64,000 nt of DNA from Bacillota bacterium (GTDB lineage: Bacteria > Armatimonadota > HRBIN16), in NCBI GenBank assembly GCA_023511455.1, contig JAIMBJ010000017.1:1-64000 (forward strand), in the 5' to 3' direction. Shown in pieces: positions 1 to 7,889 of the stretch. The stretch's first letter is position 1, and each line of letters begins with the position of its first letter. Under the pieces are notes generated by a model. The model did no database searches, was not told the DNA's origin, and was given only the letters and a program-made list of their open reading frames with translations. A program made the translations under genes and the position numbers.

Positions 1-576
1 AACTGCCTCCACCTTCTGCTCGCCCGCTTCAGAGACGACGCGGTAGCGTGTGGGCTGGTAGTGCCGCAGCTCGCGCAAGCCGGTCCAGATGAAGGCAAAC
101 ACGCCCCACCGTCTCTTCATCTCTTCCGATACACGGGGCAACACATACGCATCGAAACCGGTACTCGCCATCAGCACAAACGGGATGCCTCGCAGAAGCC
201 CCACATCTATCCGCCTCAAGGTGCCCGTCCGCAGTGCTTGCAAACATCCCGAAACTGCCCTCCGACCCAGCGGATAGCCCAGCTCCCGCGCCAGCACGTT
301 GCTGGTGCCCAACGGCACTAACGCCAGAGCAGCGGAGCTGTTCACCAGCGCAGGTAGCACCACATGGACACTGCCGTCTCCCCCAGCAACCACCAGCACT
401 TTACCCCCGCTCCGGCAAAACTGCGAGGCGCAAAGTAGTGCCTCTTCTGGAGACTGCGACACGACGACCCGACACGGGTTGTCCAGAGAAGCACACACCC
501 TCTGCCAGTCGATGCGCCCCGCCCTTCCCCCACCCGCCTGCGGATTCACCAGAAAGAGAACCTCTCGGAAGTTCAC
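1..576 (-). CDS. Diacylglycerol/lipid kinase family protein (partial, 3' end outside window)
   Basis: Reading the minus strand from a GTG at 576 gives about 192 residues without a stop to the window edge. The translation opens VNFREVLFLVNPQAGGGRAG, carries the nucleotide-binding loop VVAGGDGSVHVV near residue 65 and PLGTSNVLARELG near residue 90, then FVLMASTGFDAYVL. These are the hallmarks of the DAGK catalytic domain of the YegS/BmrU/DgkB lipid kinases, which phosphorylate diacylglycerol or related lipids at the inner membrane face. An AGGAG lies about 10 nt upstream of the GTG, supporting this start. The C-terminal domain is not visible, so the exact lipid substrate cannot be judged. Confidence 0.9.
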   Translation of the reverse strand, partial: MNFREVLFLVNPQAGGGRAGRIDWQRVCASLDNPCRVVVSQSPEEALLCASQFCRSGGKVLVVAGGDGSVHVVLPALVNSSAALALVPLGTSNVLARELGYPLGRRAVSGCLQALRTGTLRRIDVGLLRGIPFVLMASTGFDAYVLPRVSEEMKRRWGVFAFIWTGLRELRHYQPTRYRVVSEAGEQKVEAV

Positions 577-696
577 CGCCTGTCTACTCCTGCTTTCCTG
601 CCCCCCAATTTCACATAGCCGATAATTTCAATCGTGGGCGGACGTGCTCCTTTGACATGGCAGGCTATGTTACCAAAGTGTCTTCTTTACACCCAA

Positions 697-754
697 TGTA
701 GCCGCATCCTTCAGGATGCGCCGCGATTGGCGCAGGCTAAAGCCTGCGGCTACA
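697..754. repeat. REP-like element with terminal inverted repeat and two internal hairpins
   Basis: TGTAGCCGCA at 697-706 is exactly complementary to TGCGGCTACA at 745-754. Inside are two further palindromes, GCATCCTTCAGGATGC and GCAGGCTAAAGCCTGC. The compact double-hairpin layout resembles REP/REPIN elements that are dispersed non-autonomously in bacterial genomes. The family resemblance is from general knowledge; copy number in this genome is unknown. Confidence 0.7.
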
Positions 755-835
755 GCAGGCAGGTTTATGGAACACTCGGTTGAGGCTCGCAGCACGGACT
801 GCCATGTGTCTGAATCTATTTTTGAAACTTCATAT

Positions 836-897
836 GCAGGTTTCCAGCCTCCGCAGGAGGCTTCGTTTTGGGTTGCCCCCAACTTCCACTTGCCGGG
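836..897. repeat. Dispersed hairpin repeat, copy 1 (AGCCTCC...GGAGGCT)
   Basis: A 7-bp stem AGCCTCC/GGAGGCT with loop GCA (846-862) is followed by a tail containing GGGTTGCCCCCAACTTCC. A related sequence with the same hairpin position and a similar tail lies at 3248-3309, so this looks like a degenerate dispersed repeat and not coding DNA. Confidence 0.55.
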
Positions 898-930
898 AAA
901 ACCCATCTATCGAACACCCTCCCGCTACCC

Positions 931-965
931 TTGACTTTTTTTTCGATGATATACTGTTGTACAAT
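931..965 (+). promoter_or_regulatory. Probable promoter region for the gene at 989
   Basis: TTGACT (931-936) precedes an AT-rich stretch with TATACT (950-955) and TACAAT (960-965). Neither gives the usual 17-nt spacing to TTGACT (13 and 23 nt), so which hexamers are used is ambiguous. A good ribosome-binding site, AAGGAGG, follows just before the ATG at 989. Confidence 0.4.
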
Positions 966-988
966 TCAATGCAAGGAGGTTCTCAGCC

Positions 989-1435
989 ATGAAAGCCGTA
1001 ACAATATTGCTGATGTTGATAGCCTTAACCCCCTTCGCTGCGGCGCAGTATCGAGGCTATCTACCTGTACAGACCGGAGGATGCGAGCAAACTACTGTGA
1101 ATACTCAGAGCGGACAATGGTTTACCTACATGCTCGTCCAGCGAGATATGGACACAGTGGTGGTAGGTTATCCTCCGCAGCAGATGTTAGTATCTGACCA
1201 GACGTGGAATGTAGAGTGCATCGAATGGAACAGCGGAACATACCGAATCGAGATTACCTTAAGCGGGGTAACGCAGGACAACACCTACCGATGGCGCGTA
1301 GAGACACGTGCTCGATACGTCGCACAGAGAACGACCTTCTACGACCGCTTCGTCTTATATAACGCGCGATGGTCAACCGACATATACAAGGACCCCGACC
1401 TTTTCTTGGCGCAAGCGGTGGTCGTCGACCCGTAG
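989..1435 (+). CDS. Small secreted protein of unknown function
   Basis: A 148-aa protein with an N-terminal signal peptide (MKAVTILLMLIALTPFAAAQ, cleavage likely after AAA or AAAQ). The mature part is rich in aromatic and beta-branched residues with alternating polar/non-polar segments (for example TYRIEITLSGVTQ, NTYRWRVETRA), suggesting an all-beta exported domain of about 125 residues. The start is well supported by AAGGAGG 9 nt upstream. It sits 33 nt before another secreted protein (1469) in the same direction and may be cotranscribed. I do not recognise a family; one or two cysteines (GGCEQ, VECIEW) could form a disulfide. Confidence 0.75.
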   Translation: MKAVTILLMLIALTPFAAAQYRGYLPVQTGGCEQTTVNTQSGQWFTYMLVQRDMDTVVVGYPPQQMLVSDQTWNVECIEWNSGTYRIEITLSGVTQDNTYRWRVETRARYVAQRTTFYDRFVLYNARWSTDIYKDPDLFLAQAVVVDP

Positions 1436-1468
1436 CAAGGCTGGTCGGAAGCTTGGAGGTAAACAGAC

Positions 1469-2503
1469 ATGAAACCACGAACGGCGCGATGGGCACGCAG
1501 CGGGGTAGTGTGGATGTGCTTCGTTTTCGTTATCATGGAGGCATCGGCACAACCCCCGCTGTCGCCATCTTCAGAGGCAGGTGAACCGATTCGTTTCACG
1601 CAGATATTGGAGAAACTTGCCCAGAAAACGAGGCTCGGTTTGCTGGCAGAATGTTATTACGCCGAGGAACTTATTCCGCCCACCAACGCAGCGATGCTCG
1701 GGGAAGATTGGCGCCTTGAAACCGTCGCCGCGGTCTATCGTAGGGAGGTCGTGCGCACCCGCAACGTTATTATTTTGCGCCCTGCGACCGATATTGCCGC
1801 AGTGAGGCGTCTCGAAGAGACCCAGAGCAGCGTTCGGTTCCCCGCCGTCTGGTGGAAAGGATACGACCTGCTGGAGATGCGTAGCTGGAAAAACGCTGAT
1901 GGGGGCATCCAGATGTCGGTAAAAGCATCTGGAGTACCACTGTCACGTTTTTGCGAGCAATTTCAGAAAGAGACCGGCTGGCGTCTTCAAGTAGAGGCAG
2001 AGTTACACACCGTGCGCATCTTTGCAAGCTGGGAGTCTGCCTCACCAGGCGAGGTCGTGGAGGCAATTGCCCTGCTGCTCCGAGGCGGGGTGGAAGTCAG
2101 CATTTCGCGCACCGCCGAGCAGAAGGCGGCAGAGCAAAAGCTGGAGGCACGACAGAAAACGACTGAGCAGTGGTCGGTCAAGCAAAAGTACACCGATGAG
2201 CTATTGGACGGGCTGCTTCAGGAGTTGAGCGCCGAAGAGCTCTCCCTGTTTCAACAGGGGGCGGAGGTAGAGATACCCCTTTCGCGTCTTTCGCCAGAAC
2301 TTCATGCGCGTGCCCTCCGTTTTATCTCCGATTCGCTGGAGGAGCTCATCTCTCAACTCGCGCTCGATGCTCAGATGCCTTTGATGAGGTTACGGGAACA
2401 GCTGGCTGAGTGCCAGCCGACTATCAAGCTTCCGACGCCGATGCGCCGGTGGCTGGGGGTAAAGCTAACAGACCCTGCTACCGGCGAAAGCCACGTGTTT
2501 TAA
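1469..2503 (+). CDS. Secreted protein with two STN/secretin-N-like segments
   Basis: A 344-aa protein with a signal peptide ending near ASA/QPPL (residues about 20-28) and a ribosome-binding site GGAGG before the ATG. Residues about 45-110 (FTQILEKLAQKTRLGLLAEC ... NVIILRP) and about 160-210 (SLSRFCEQFQKETGWRLQVE ... GEVVEAIALLLRGG) have the helix-strand rhythm of the short STN/secretin N domains found in secretins and TonB-dependent receptors. There is no secretin pore domain. A Lys/Glu-rich helix (about 210-245) follows. The function is unknown; I infer a periplasmic or envelope scaffold role. Its 3' end overlaps the convergent PAP2 gene by 26 nt. Confidence 0.65.
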   Translation: MKPRTARWARSGVVWMCFVFVIMEASAQPPLSPSSEAGEPIRFTQILEKLAQKTRLGLLAECYYAEELIPPTNAAMLGEDWRLETVAAVYRREVVRTRNVIILRPATDIAAVRRLEETQSSVRFPAVWWKGYDLLEMRSWKNADGGIQMSVKASGVPLSRFCEQFQKETGWRLQVEAELHTVRIFASWESASPGEVVEAIALLLRGGVEVSISRTAEQKAAEQKLEARQKTTEQWSVKQKYTDELLDGLLQELSAEELSLFQQGAEVEIPLSRLSPELHARALRFISDSLEELISQLALDAQMPLMRLREQLAECQPTIKLPTPMRRWLGVKLTDPATGESHVF

Positions 2504-3077
2504 TGGACGGTTCATCGCGGCTACCAAGCGTCTTCTGCGCTTGCCGAGCAGCTGCCCGCCAAACCCAAGCTACGCCCAGCGCGGATAGTACGCCGATGAA
2601 CGCGCCACCCAGCACATCGGACGGATAGTGCAGTCCGAGATAAATACGTGAGTAGGAGACCAGCGCCGCCAGCCCAATGGCAAGCCACGCCACCCACCCA
2701 CGATAGTACAGCGCGAACAGCGTTGCCGCGGCAAAGTTGTTCACCGCGTGGGAAGAGGGAAACGACGGGCTGTGCCGACAGCCGTCTATGGCACGCACTC
2801 TCTCCAGCGCTTCACACGGACGCAACCTGTCAAACAAATCTTTCAGCACATGGCTGCTCAGCTGGTCGGTAATCAGTATCAGGGGCAACAGCAGCAAAGC
2901 GACCGTTCTGCCTCTTGACCCACCCTTCCACAATAGCCCTGCCCACAACACCAGTAGCAGGATGCCCGTCTTCTTAATGTCGGTGACAAACAGCATAACT
3001 GCGTCCATTATCGGGTGATGGGCGTGGTTGATGCCGTAGAACAGAGAGAGGTCCACCTGCTGTAATTGTTCGAGCAT
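2478..3077 (-). CDS. PAP2-family phosphatase (undecaprenyl-diphosphatase or phosphatidate phosphatase-like)
   Basis: A 199-aa integral membrane phosphatase. All three PAP2 signature motifs are present: KDLFDRLRP (KX6RP), PSFPSSHAVN (PSxH with the catalytic His) and SRIYLGLHYPSD (SRX5HX3D, nucleophile His). Four to six hydrophobic segments surround them. Such enzymes dephosphorylate lipid pyrophosphates such as undecaprenyl diphosphate, or phosphatidic acid, at the membrane; the sequence alone does not separate these. The C-terminal tail is basic. The gene is convergent with the preceding secreted protein and overlaps its end by 26 nt. Confidence 0.9.
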   Translation of the reverse strand: MLEQLQQVDLSLFYGINHAHHPIMDAVMLFVTDIKKTGILLLVLWAGLLWKGGSRGRTVALLLLPLILITDQLSSHVLKDLFDRLRPCEALERVRAIDGCRHSPSFPSSHAVNNFAAATLFALYYRGWVAWLAIGLAALVSYSRIYLGLHYPSDVLGGAFIGVLSALGVAWVWRAAARQAQKTLGSRDEPSIKTRGFRR

Positions 3078-3429
3078 TGGTCGCCGTTGTCGACTGGCTT
3101 GTTATTTTTCGCTACGCCGATATAGTACTTATTCGATGCCTGTGGCGACAAATCCTGCTGACTTCTCAGAGAATGTTTGATAAATCACGTTGTGGGTTGC
3201 CCCAGCGACTGAAGGTCGAGCGCAACGTGACGTAATAGCCGCTGTAGCACGCTTCAGCCTGCGCAGGCGGCTTCCTTGTCGCTTGCCCGAAACGTCCAGT
3301 TGCAGGGCAGAAATAGTTTTCAAAAACTATTTATTTCACTGCTGACCGCCACACCGAAGGCATGAAACCTCCACGTGTCGTGTTCGTCTAACATTTGGAA
3401 AGCGACCCGGTAACCGGGAGGTGGAGGAG
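3078..3429. other. Intergenic region with a degenerate repeat
   Basis: About 350 bases between divergent genes. It contains the second copy of the hairpin repeat (3248-3309) and just upstream a related GGGTTGCCCC sequence (about 3193-3202). No credible gene was seen. The ribosome-binding site for the next gene (GGGAGGTGGAGG) occupies its right end. Confidence 0.6.
3248..3309. repeat. Dispersed hairpin repeat, copy 2
   Basis: AGCCTGCGCAGGCGGCTT followed by a TTGCCC...TTGCAGGG tail matches, with substitutions, the element at 836-897 in both the hairpin and the downstream tail. Roughly 70 percent of positions agree by eye. Confidence 0.5.
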
Positions 3430-4704
3430 ATGTATCGGTCTGTTGCCATAGTGGTCTGCCTGTGTGCCGTTGCCCGGTTCGTCCAGGCGACGCCGGAGGA
3501 GCGCGGCGACTTCACGATGGACCTGTGGGTGTCGCCAGGCGGCAGTGTTTACGTCGTGACTTACACGCGCCTGTTCACACCCCCCTACGCAATGAACACG
3601 TTACTGATGCGCTATCTCGATAACGGCGTACGCACTGACTTCCACAGGTTGCCTGGCGCTTTCAGCAGCTACACGCTGGCTGGAATGCTGGTGCCGGCTC
3701 CAGACAAACGCAGCTTCTATATCGTTTGTGACGATGAGGATAGTGTCATGGTAGCACGATATACTTTACCCTTCAGACAAGTATGGAGACAAACTTACAC
3801 GTTGCCAGAAGCCTATTTCGAGTGCAGCGAACGCGCAGCGTGCGATAATGAAGGTAGTTTGTACGTTGCTTCTTTGGTCAACTTCCGCGGGACTGGTCCG
3901 TTTTCTACGTCACGTGGCTGTCGCCTTGCGAAGTTCAACGCGAAGGGTGAAACCGTATTCACTTACGTCGCGGAGGGCTACTTCAGAGACCTGCTGGTTA
4001 CACCAAAAGGGCAGACTTACTTGCTCCTGGAAAACCAGTTGCTGTGTCTCTCTCCTGATGGAAAATTACTGTGGAAACGCGAATTCGTCAGTAAGGTCTC
4101 TTCCGATGCGAACCTCTTTGCCATTCCAGGCGGGGTTGCTGTTGGAGACGTCGGGTTTGGGGCGGACACTGCGCGTCTCCGCGTATTCGAGCATAACGGC
4201 CGCCTGACCACTATAAAACGGGTGCCCATACCCTATTACCACAACGGAGCAGGTGTGTTTTACTCTTGCAAGGTATTTCCGCGAAAAGCTAGTTACCAAC
4301 TTAGAGTGTTCGCGTTTGACCTGTCGGGGCGCAGACTATGGCAGGCATCCACGACTGCTCGCTCTAAACAGGGGGAAGACCCTCTGTTCGAGGAGGAGAA
4401 GAAACCTATCTTAGTAAGGGACAGCGGAGGTAACGTGTACGTCTTCATCAACTTACCCCCACTGACGGTTGTGAAATGGGACTCCAGAGGTACCCTCAAG
4501 TATCAAAGGCAGTTTTATCCGCTCGGGCGTGACGCAGCGTTGGTTCGCAAGGCGCAGCTGGACTCCCAGGGCAACTTGTACGTCGCCTTGTCTGCAACAA
4601 AGGGTGGACTGGATCACGACAGCGTGGTGTTCAAAACAAGCCCAACGGGCAGATTGCTGTGGGTGGGACTATATGACAGTAGACAGTACATCAAGCACAA
4701 GTAG
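3430..4704 (+). CDS. Secreted beta-propeller-like protein
   Basis: A 424-aa exported protein. I choose the ATG at 3430 because GGAGG lies 8 nt upstream and the protein then opens with a signal peptide (MYRSVAIVVCLCAVARFVQA). The rest has recurring blades of the kind 'DNEGSLYVAS', 'TPKGQTYLLL', 'SPDGKLLWKR', 'DSGGNVYVFI', 'DSQGNLYVAL' and 'SPTGRLLWVG', typical of SBBP/PQQ-like propeller repeats, perhaps six or seven. These proteins are usually structural or binding proteins of the periplasm or surface. An in-frame GTG three codons upstream is the alternative start. No catalytic motif is visible. Confidence 0.75.
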   Translation: MYRSVAIVVCLCAVARFVQATPEERGDFTMDLWVSPGGSVYVVTYTRLFTPPYAMNTLLMRYLDNGVRTDFHRLPGAFSSYTLAGMLVPAPDKRSFYIVCDDEDSVMVARYTLPFRQVWRQTYTLPEAYFECSERAACDNEGSLYVASLVNFRGTGPFSTSRGCRLAKFNAKGETVFTYVAEGYFRDLLVTPKGQTYLLLENQLLCLSPDGKLLWKREFVSKVSSDANLFAIPGGVAVGDVGFGADTARLRVFEHNGRLTTIKRVPIPYYHNGAGVFYSCKVFPRKASYQLRVFAFDLSGRRLWQASTTARSKQGEDPLFEEEKKPILVRDSGGNVYVFINLPPLTVVKWDSRGTLKYQRQFYPLGRDAALVRKAQLDSQGNLYVALSATKGGLDHDSVVFKTSPTGRLLWVGLYDSRQYIKHK

Positions 4705-4775
4705 TAGCCAGATGCAGAGGGGACACCCCTCGAGTGCCCCCTCGTCGCCCACACATGCTGTGCCTAAATCCGCTG

Positions 4776-7658
4776 CTACCCGACCTTCACTGTTACCAAC
4801 CCGAAGGGCGGTATCTGCACGCTCAGCACGTCGCCGTTCATGCGGGCGGTGCTACTGCTCAGCGGCTGCTCGAGGATGTCTGTCTCCACGGCTGGTGCGT
4901 TCGGTCGTGCCAGCGCGCTGCTCAGCCGCACCTCGGCGGTGGTCGCCTTGCCCTCCACCTCGTACAGCCGCAGGATGAGTGCGTCCGAGTCTTCCGCCTT
5001 CTTCATGCCGCTCAGCATCACGTTCGGCGTTAAGACCTCCGCGAATGCCTGGGAAACAGGCAGTTCGCCCTCATGGACGTCGGTGCTGACCACGTTAAAG
5101 GGCAGATTGAAGTCGTAACCTGCTCGTGCCGAGTCTGCGGGTGTCCACCCCTCCCCGAACGGTATGAGCGCAAAGCGGAAGGTATGACGCCCCAGTTCCG
5201 GCAGTGGGTCAGGGTCGTACGAGCTGCGCAACAGGGTCATGCCCAATGTGTTATCGCAGACACTGTGCGCGTACACCCGGTCGTTCACCAGCACCGCGCC
5301 TGCCGGCTTGCCTGTCTCCGAGTGCACTCCCGACAGGTCCACCCACTTCTGCGCGGGCATATCCATGGGGTACATGGCAATACCCGGTCCGCCCACATGT
5401 CTGAAGGTCTCCGAAGGCTCCGCATAGCCGATGGTGGAACGCTCCACCCAGCCCATGGGGCACTCCATGCGGCACTTCGCCTCGTCGATCGCGAGCGGGA
5501 ACTGCACCCGCAGTGTGGGCACGCCCTTCTCTGGCGAGCCACGCTCCAGCCAGTCCACCTCCAGCGTGAAGTCCACCCGCGGCACACCTGCCGTCACGCT
5601 GATGGTGAGGGTGAATCGGCTATCGTTGAAGCGATGATGCGCCTGCACACTGGCGATGTAGGGACCGTTATGCGGAAAGGTCAGAGTCGCTCCTTCCGTG
5701 AACGGCAGATATTCTTGAATCTGCCCCAACACCCAGGCGGTCATGCCATGCGGGGCTTCGAGAATGTACTCCAGTAACCCGATGCGCTCACCCGGAGGCA
5801 CCAGTTCCAGCCCCGTGCGCTTGTCCACGAGGCTCACTATCGCGCCAGATTGCTGTTCCACTGTCACACGCAGGAACTCGTTCTCGATGGTGCCTTTTCC
5901 GTCGCTGGTGCACCCCGTGCCATCGCCCGCCGTCACTGCACGATGCACGTTGTAGGTCCGGTAGCCCAACGGGGGAACCTCGTGCGCAGGAAACGCCAGC
6001 TCGATGTAGTTGTGCTGCCAGTAATGTCCTCGTGCCAGCACCTGCGCCTTCAACACGTTGCCCTTGTCATCCCGCACAGCGACGTAAGGCGTCTCGATAT
6101 CACGGTCCCAGATGCGAGTGGTCACCACCTCACTGCGCGTCCACGGGGAAGGGTTGAAAACCACAAACGGGTCGCTGCCGAGGCCGCCCGCCCCGTAACG
6201 GCTTAGAGAACCGTCGGCTGGCAGGTCGCCCTGCCCTGCGCCCAGTCCTTCACCATGATGCTGCATGACGGGAACCGCGGTGGGCGCTATTGCCTTCGTG
6301 TTCACCTTTGCGGCAATAGCACGCAGGCTACGGGTCTTAATCATGGAGGTGTGGGCGAGAATCTCCTGGAACAGCCCCTGCGCGTATTCGTAGGTGGCGT
6401 GCACCCCGGAACCCGGCAGGATGTCGTGGAACTGATTAAACATAGCATGACGCCATGCAGTGTGAAGCTGCTCTGAAGGGTACGCCAGACCCGTGACGCC
6501 CTTCGCCAGCAGGGCGCAGATTTCCGCCTCCACGAGGGTGTTCTCGCTCTTGCGGTTGGCGTATTTGATGTTGCTCTGCGAGGAGTAGCAGCCTTCAAAC
6601 ACGAAGTTCAGCTCGCCGTCGATTACAGGCAGCTCTTTCGCCTCGCGCTCAGCGATACGGAAGAACTCGTGATAGGTGCTGAACCGGATTTTGGGGAAAA
6701 CCGGCCACTCCATCATTTCGTGCGCCAGCTGCAGGTCGCGTCGGGTAGGACCACCTCCGTGGTCACCGACACCGTAGACGAACAGCATTTCTTTCAGTCC
6801 GGTTTGCCGTTCGAACTCCACCACATGGCGCGCGATGTGTGGCGTGATGGGTCCCAGATACCACTCGCGATGGTCGTCAAACGCCAGCACCCGCGACCCA
6901 TCCTTGCCCTGCCACCAGAACAGAAACGGCCCTTTTCCTGTTCGGCAGAAATAGTAGTAGCGGATACCGGCGCGTGCCAGGATACCGGGCACGGTGTGGG
7001 CGTGTCCGAAAGTGTCTGGCTCATAATCCAGCTGTACCGCATCGTACGGTAGCCCGAACTCCCGCTGGAAGAATCGCTTCGTGTATAACAGATGCCGACA
7101 CAGGATTTCGCCTGAGGCCATGTTTTTATCGCCTTCCACCCACTGGCTGGCGGTTACCTCCCACCTGCCCGCACGCACATGCTCTTTCACCTGCTGCCAC
7201 AGCTCGGGCAGGTAGTCTTTCATCAGCTGATAAGTGGACGCCTGGTCCTGCGAAAAGCGAAACTGCGGAAACTCGTGCATCAGTTTGTCGACGGTCGAGA
7301 ACGAATCGTTTGCGGTCGCAACCGTCTCCGGCCAATTCCACATCCAGTTCATGTCGATATGCGCGTGCCCCACGCAGTGGATGGTGTACTCTTTAGCAAC
7401 GGGCGCGATGGGGCTGAGAGTCTCTTCCGCCCGTTTCACCGCCTCCGCCACAGACTTACCTTCCGACACCGCCTGCGCGCACTCCTGAGCAGCGCGGATA
7501 ATCAGACCTTCCCACTCCGCCTGTCTGGATGGGTTGGCTTGTGCCAGCTGTCGGGCGAAATCTATCTGCGCCTGAAGGCGGTCAATCCACTTGCGTGTTT
7601 CCCTGTCGGTATGACGCAAAGATTGCCATGCCGCATCGAGTTGCTCATCCAGTGCCAT
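4776..7658 (-). CDS. Alpha-mannosidase, glycoside hydrolase family 38
   Basis: A 960-aa enzyme that removes alpha-linked mannose from glycans. The catalytic domain begins with the metal-binding HxD of HCVGHAHIDMNWMWNWPE (about residue 110), continues to the nucleophile region QLDYEPDTFGHAHTVP (about residue 210), and has later metal/substrate motifs such as FVYGVGDHGGGPTRRDLQ. C-terminal beta-sandwich domains (about 520-960) complete the GH38 plan. No signal peptide is present, so it probably acts in the cytoplasm on imported oligosaccharides. I reject the 43-residue upstream extension because AGGAGGGGG stands just before the ATG at 7658. It is divergent from the GH51 gene, and they may share a regulatory region. 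Confidence 0.93.
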   Translation of the reverse strand: MALDEQLDAAWQSLRHTDRETRKWIDRLQAQIDFARQLAQANPSRQAEWEGLIIRAAQECAQAVSEGKSVAEAVKRAEETLSPIAPVAKEYTIHCVGHAHIDMNWMWNWPETVATANDSFSTVDKLMHEFPQFRFSQDQASTYQLMKDYLPELWQQVKEHVRAGRWEVTASQWVEGDKNMASGEILCRHLLYTKRFFQREFGLPYDAVQLDYEPDTFGHAHTVPGILARAGIRYYYFCRTGKGPFLFWWQGKDGSRVLAFDDHREWYLGPITPHIARHVVEFERQTGLKEMLFVYGVGDHGGGPTRRDLQLAHEMMEWPVFPKIRFSTYHEFFRIAEREAKELPVIDGELNFVFEGCYSSQSNIKYANRKSENTLVEAEICALLAKGVTGLAYPSEQLHTAWRHAMFNQFHDILPGSGVHATYEYAQGLFQEILAHTSMIKTRSLRAIAAKVNTKAIAPTAVPVMQHHGEGLGAGQGDLPADGSLSRYGAGGLGSDPFVVFNPSPWTRSEVVTTRIWDRDIETPYVAVRDDKGNVLKAQVLARGHYWQHNYIELAFPAHEVPPLGYRTYNVHRAVTAGDGTGCTSDGKGTIENEFLRVTVEQQSGAIVSLVDKRTGLELVPPGERIGLLEYILEAPHGMTAWVLGQIQEYLPFTEGATLTFPHNGPYIASVQAHHRFNDSRFTLTISVTAGVPRVDFTLEVDWLERGSPEKGVPTLRVQFPLAIDEAKCRMECPMGWVERSTIGYAEPSETFRHVGGPGIAMYPMDMPAQKWVDLSGVHSETGKPAGAVLVNDRVYAHSVCDNTLGMTLLRSSYDPDPLPELGRHTFRFALIPFGEGWTPADSARAGYDFNLPFNVVSTDVHEGELPVSQAFAEVLTPNVMLSGMKKAEDSDALILRLYEVEGKATTAEVRLSSALARPNAPAVETDILEQPLSSSTARMNGDVLSVQIPPFGLVTVKVG

Positions 7659-7889
7659 GTTCCCCCTCCTGAATAAACCTTCTATTTGTTTAGGGTAATC
7701 TTCGATAGGCGTACCCTGATTGCCTGCTTGCCCGAAAGAATCACGCCAAATCTCCGGTGGGGGGAAGATACCGGCTGGCGCCCGCATGTGCTACGGTAGC
7801 AAACGCCCGTCCAACGCGCGAACGACAGGAATCTCCTTCCGAACCACGAATGAATTTGCAAATACCTTGTGAAGGAGAAGAGTACGGCG

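Larger units (their letters stand above)
577..988. other. Intergenic region with two hairpin repeats and a promoter region
   Basis: About 410 bases between the divergent lipid kinase and the small secreted protein. I see no convincing coding frame. It holds a 58-bp double-hairpin repeat (697-754), a second degenerate hairpin repeat (about 836-897) and an AT-rich promoter-like stretch before the gene at 989, each listed separately. Confidence 0.7.

Noticed and set aside
5073-5777. 234-codon plus-strand frame opposite alpha-mannosidase
   Set aside because: Antisense to a complete GH38 gene; low-complexity translation.
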